Assembly: GCA_023434015.1 (NCBI GenBank)
Contig: JAEYTM010000166.1
Coordinates: 1 to 7,603 of the forward strand
Length of the DNA stretch: 7,603 nt
DNA from: Pseudomonadota bacterium
GTDB taxonomy: Bacteria; Pseudomonadota; Alphaproteobacteria; Caulobacterales; Caulobacteraceae
Direction of reading: 5' to 3'
Shown here: piece by piece, positions 6,068 to 7,603 of the stretch
Layout: each line of letters opens with the position of its first letter
How positions within the stretch are numbered: the first letter of the stretch is position 1
Position numbers and translations under genes: made by a program
Notes under the pieces: model-generated
What the model saw: the letters and a program-made list of their open reading frames with translations, nothing else
What the model was told of the DNA's origin: nothing
Databases searched by the model: none

Positions 6068-7156
6068 GTGGCCGTGCTGACCGAAGAACAGTCGATGCTG
6101 CGGGACGCGGCGCGCAGCTGGGTGCAGGACAACAGCCCGGTCAGCGCCCTGCGGCGGCTGCGCGATGGTAGGGCCGAGTTGGGTTACGACCCGGCCGCCT
6201 GGGCCGAGATGGCCGCCATGGGCTGGGCCGGCGTGATCGTGCCGGAGGAGCATGGCGGCTCGGCCTTCGGCTGCCTGGCCATGGGCCTGATCCTGGAGGA
6301 GATGGGCCGCACGCTCACCGCCTCGCCGCTGCTGGCCTCGGCGATGGGCGGCGCCTCGGCGCTGCTGCTCGGCGGGTCGCAGGCGCAGCAGGCGGCCTGG
6401 CTGCCGCGGATCGCGGCCGGCGAGATCGTCGCCGCCCTGGCCATCGACGAAGGCCCGCACCACGACCCGACGAAGGTCGCGGCCCGCGTCGAGAACGGCC
6501 GGCTGACCGGCCGCAAGACCTTCGTGATCGAGGGGATGGCCGCGGACGTTCTGGTGGTCTCGGCGTGGGAAGGCGAGGCCATCGAGCTGTTCCTGGTCGA
6601 GGCCGGCGGGCCGGGCGTCAGCCGCCAGCGCCTGAGGCTGGCCGACAGCCGCGGCGCCGCCAACGTCACCTTCGACGGCGCGGCGGCCGAGCGGCTGACG
6701 GGCGGCCTGGCGGTGCTTGAAAAGGTGCTCGACCGCGTGCGCATCGGCCTCGCCGCCGAGATGCTGGGCGCGGCCGTCCAGGCGTTCGAGACCACCGTCG
6801 ACTACCTGAAGATCCGCGTGCAGTTCGGCCAGCCGATCGGCGCCTTCCAGTCCCTGCAGCACCGCGCGGCCCGGATGTACGCCGAACTGGAGCTGACCCG
6901 CTCGGCGGTGGAGGCGGCGCTGGCCGCGCTCGACGCCGACCGCCCGGACATCCCGGAACTGGCCAGCCTCGCCAAGGCCAAGGCCGGCGACGCCTTCCAC
7001 CTGGTGTCCAACGAGATGGTGCAGATGCACGGCGGCATCGGCATGACCGACGAGCACGACGCCGGCCTCTATCTGAAGCGGGCGCGGGCCTGCGAGGCGG
7101 CGTTCGGCGGACAGGCCTACCACCGCGACCGCTACGCCCGCCTGCAGGGCTACTGA
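6068..7156 (+). CDS. Acyl-CoA dehydrogenase family protein, probable partner subunit
   Basis: A 362-residue acyl-CoA dehydrogenase homologue, different in sequence from its upstream neighbour. It begins MAVLTEEQSMLRDAARSW, typical of the N-terminal helical domain, and ends with strong C-terminal family motifs: RVQFGQPIGAFQSLQH (250-265) and QMHGGIGMTDEHD (319-331), which in the family contact FAD across the subunit interface. The middle-domain signature is eroded: where most members have a SEP.AGSD-like loop, it has DEGPHHDPTKVAAR (127-140). The helix-G position usually holding Glu before Arg is Asp222 (VLDRVR). Together these suggest a non-catalytic or weakly catalytic subunit that completes the flavin site of the upstream protein, as in ChsE1-ChsE2-type alpha2beta2 dehydrogenases; this is inference. 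Start is GTG 6068: it has an SD overlapping the previous stop and gives a family-like N-terminus, while the in-frame ATG 6020 would add 16 unlikely residues. The 4-base gap indicates one operon. Confidence 0.9.
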   Translation: MAVLTEEQSMLRDAARSWVQDNSPVSALRRLRDGRAELGYDPAAWAEMAAMGWAGVIVPEEHGGSAFGCLAMGLILEEMGRTLTASPLLASAMGGASALLLGGSQAQQAAWLPRIAAGEIVAALAIDEGPHHDPTKVAARVENGRLTGRKTFVIEGMAADVLVVSAWEGEAIELFLVEAGGPGVSRQRLRLADSRGAANVTFDGAAAERLTGGLAVLEKVLDRVRIGLAAEMLGAAVQAFETTVDYLKIRVQFGQPIGAFQSLQHRAARMYAELELTRSAVEAALAALDADRPDIPELASLAKAKAGDAFHLVSNEMVQMHGGIGMTDEHDAGLYLKRARACEAAFGGQAYHRDRYARLQGY

Positions 7157-7173
7157 CGCCGGTATCGCCGCCG

Positions 7174-7203
7174 ACTGCTCGACATACTCATCTGTTGAGC
7201 AGT
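7174..7203. terminator. Strong hairpin/dyad after the dehydrogenase operon
   Basis: ACTGCTCGACA (7174-7184) and TGTTGAGCAGT (7193-7203) are inverted repeats of 11 bases with one G/T position (a G-U wobble in RNA) around an 8-base loop. It begins 18 bases after the second dehydrogenase stop and ends about 72 bases before the next ATG. No T-run follows, so it is not a classical intrinsic terminator. It may instead be an operator for the downstream gene or an mRNA-stabilising structure. The symmetry is clear; the role is open. Confidence 0.45.
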
Positions 7204-7263
7204 TCCGCGCGCCGACGCTTCCCTCCCCGCCGCGCTCAGGTACCGCTTGCGCAAAGAGAATGC

Positions 7264-7270
7264 GGGGAGA
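7264..7270 (+). promoter_or_regulatory. Ribosome binding site of the exported-protein gene
   Basis: GGGGAGA ends 5 bases before ATG 7276 and sets this start, immediately ahead of a signal peptide. Confidence 0.7.
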
Positions 7271-7275
7271 CGACA

Positions 7276-7603
7276 ATGGGCAGGCTTGCAATCACGCTGG
7301 CGGCAGGGCTGGCGATGGCGGCGCTCGGCGCGGCCGGACCGGCGGCGGCGCTGGACAAGCCGGACATCACCTACAAGGTCTTCCAGTTCCCGCAGGACCA
7401 GATCCCCCGCATCGACGGCGACGGCCTGGACTGGTCGATGGTGCCGGAGAGCTACGTCGTCGGGACCGACCAGCTCACCGACAACGACAAGAACCACCCC
7501 GCCCCCAATCCGAAGACGCTCGACATCCGGGTGAAGGTCGGCTGGGTGAAGGGGCTGAACCGGCTCTACTTCCTGTACGAGGCCTATGACGACTACTGGG
7601 ACT
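7276..7603 (+). CDS. Exported protein, possible CBM9-like domain (C-terminus beyond window)
   Basis: The first 109 codons of a gene still open at the right edge. Residues 1-25 form a Sec signal peptide: Arg at position 3, a hydrophobic Ala/Leu core, and a GPAAA|LDKP cleavage site, so the protein is periplasmic or outer-membrane associated. No lipobox Cys is seen. The mature part has IPRIDGDGLDW (43-53), similar to the PxIDGxLxDW opening of carbohydrate-binding family 9-like domains. It then runs into an aromatic beta-strand-like segment (VKVGWVKGLNRLYFLYEAYD, 86-105), where those domains place the stretch describing the protein's fold edge. The CBM9-like call is tentative; with most of the gene missing, it could be another beta-sandwich family. 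It lies on the same strand, 119 bases after the dehydrogenase pair, so a shared catabolic role (for example handling of a substrate outside the cytoplasm) is possible but unproven. Confidence 0.75.
   Translation, partial: MGRLAITLAAGLAMAALGAAGPAAALDKPDITYKVFQFPQDQIPRIDGDGLDWSMVPESYVVGTDQLTDNDKNHPAPNPKTLDIRVKVGWVKGLNRLYFLYEAYDDYWD

Larger units (their letters stand above)
7157..7275. promoter_or_regulatory. Spacer with likely promoter/leader of the exported-protein gene
   Basis: A 119-base spacer containing the hairpin at 7174-7203, an 8-base palindrome TTGCGCAA at 7247-7254, and the SD of the next gene. No convincing -35/-10 pair could be picked out. The gap is long enough for the downstream gene to have its own promoter, or it may be read through from the dehydrogenase operon. 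Confidence 0.3.

Noticed and set aside
6017..7291. Minus-strand open frame of 424 codons opposite the second dehydrogenase
   Set aside because: No family motifs, no ribosome binding site of note, and it is antisense to a strongly supported gene.
1..7603. Mobile element, CRISPR array, tRNA or defence-system genes
   Set aside because: No direct-repeat arrays, transposase-like or nuclease-like frames, cloverleaf sequences or abrupt change in base composition were seen; codon use is uniform across the window.

Overview
The window is about 70% G+C with very strong G/C bias at third codon positions. It looks like chromosomal DNA of a stalked-bacterium relative (Alphaproteobacteria, Caulobacterales; Caulobacter or Phenylobacterium-like). 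The strongest clue is a polarity-factor gene of the PodJ type, whose first 40 or so residues, coiled coil, single membrane span, Sel1 repeats and C-terminal peptidoglycan-binding start follow the Caulobacter PodJ layout. This organism call is inference from protein resemblance; there is no rRNA or other marker to confirm it.

Layout. (1) 1-2646, minus strand: podJ, 882 codons visible, running off the left edge before its stop. (2) 2647-2800: short divergent intergenic region holding candidate CtrA, DnaA and GANTC (CcrM/GcrA) sites, plausible cell-cycle control of podJ. (3) 2801-3016, plus: a small two-helix inner-membrane protein. (4) 3013-4686, minus: a six-helix MprF-type aminoacyl-phosphatidylglycerol synthase (DUF2156) without the usual N-terminal flippase half. 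Genes 3 and 4 converge and share one CTAG tetramer as both stop codons. (5) 4687-4839: divergent intergenic region with two adjacent dyad-symmetric elements, one resembling a PsrA box. (6) 4840-6063 and 6068-7156, plus: two different acyl-CoA dehydrogenase genes four bases apart, probably the two subunits of one heteromeric enzyme. (7) 7157-7275: spacer with a strong 11-bp hairpin/dyad. (8) 7276 to the right edge, plus: the beginning of an exported protein with a signal peptide, possibly carrying a CBM9-like domain.

How it fits together. The left half concerns the cell envelope and pole: a polar scaffold, a small membrane protein and a lipid-modifying enzyme. The right half is a catabolic operon: an acyl-CoA dehydrogenase pair that would oxidise an unidentified CoA thioester and pass electrons to ETF, probably under a TetR-type ligand-responsive regulator acting at the palindromes upstream, with a possible exported partner downstream. 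No tRNA, rRNA, CRISPR, insertion sequence or phage gene was seen. I did not find a clearly new multi-gene system; the most interesting points are the regulatory sites, the shared stop, the flippase-less synthase and the paired dehydrogenases.
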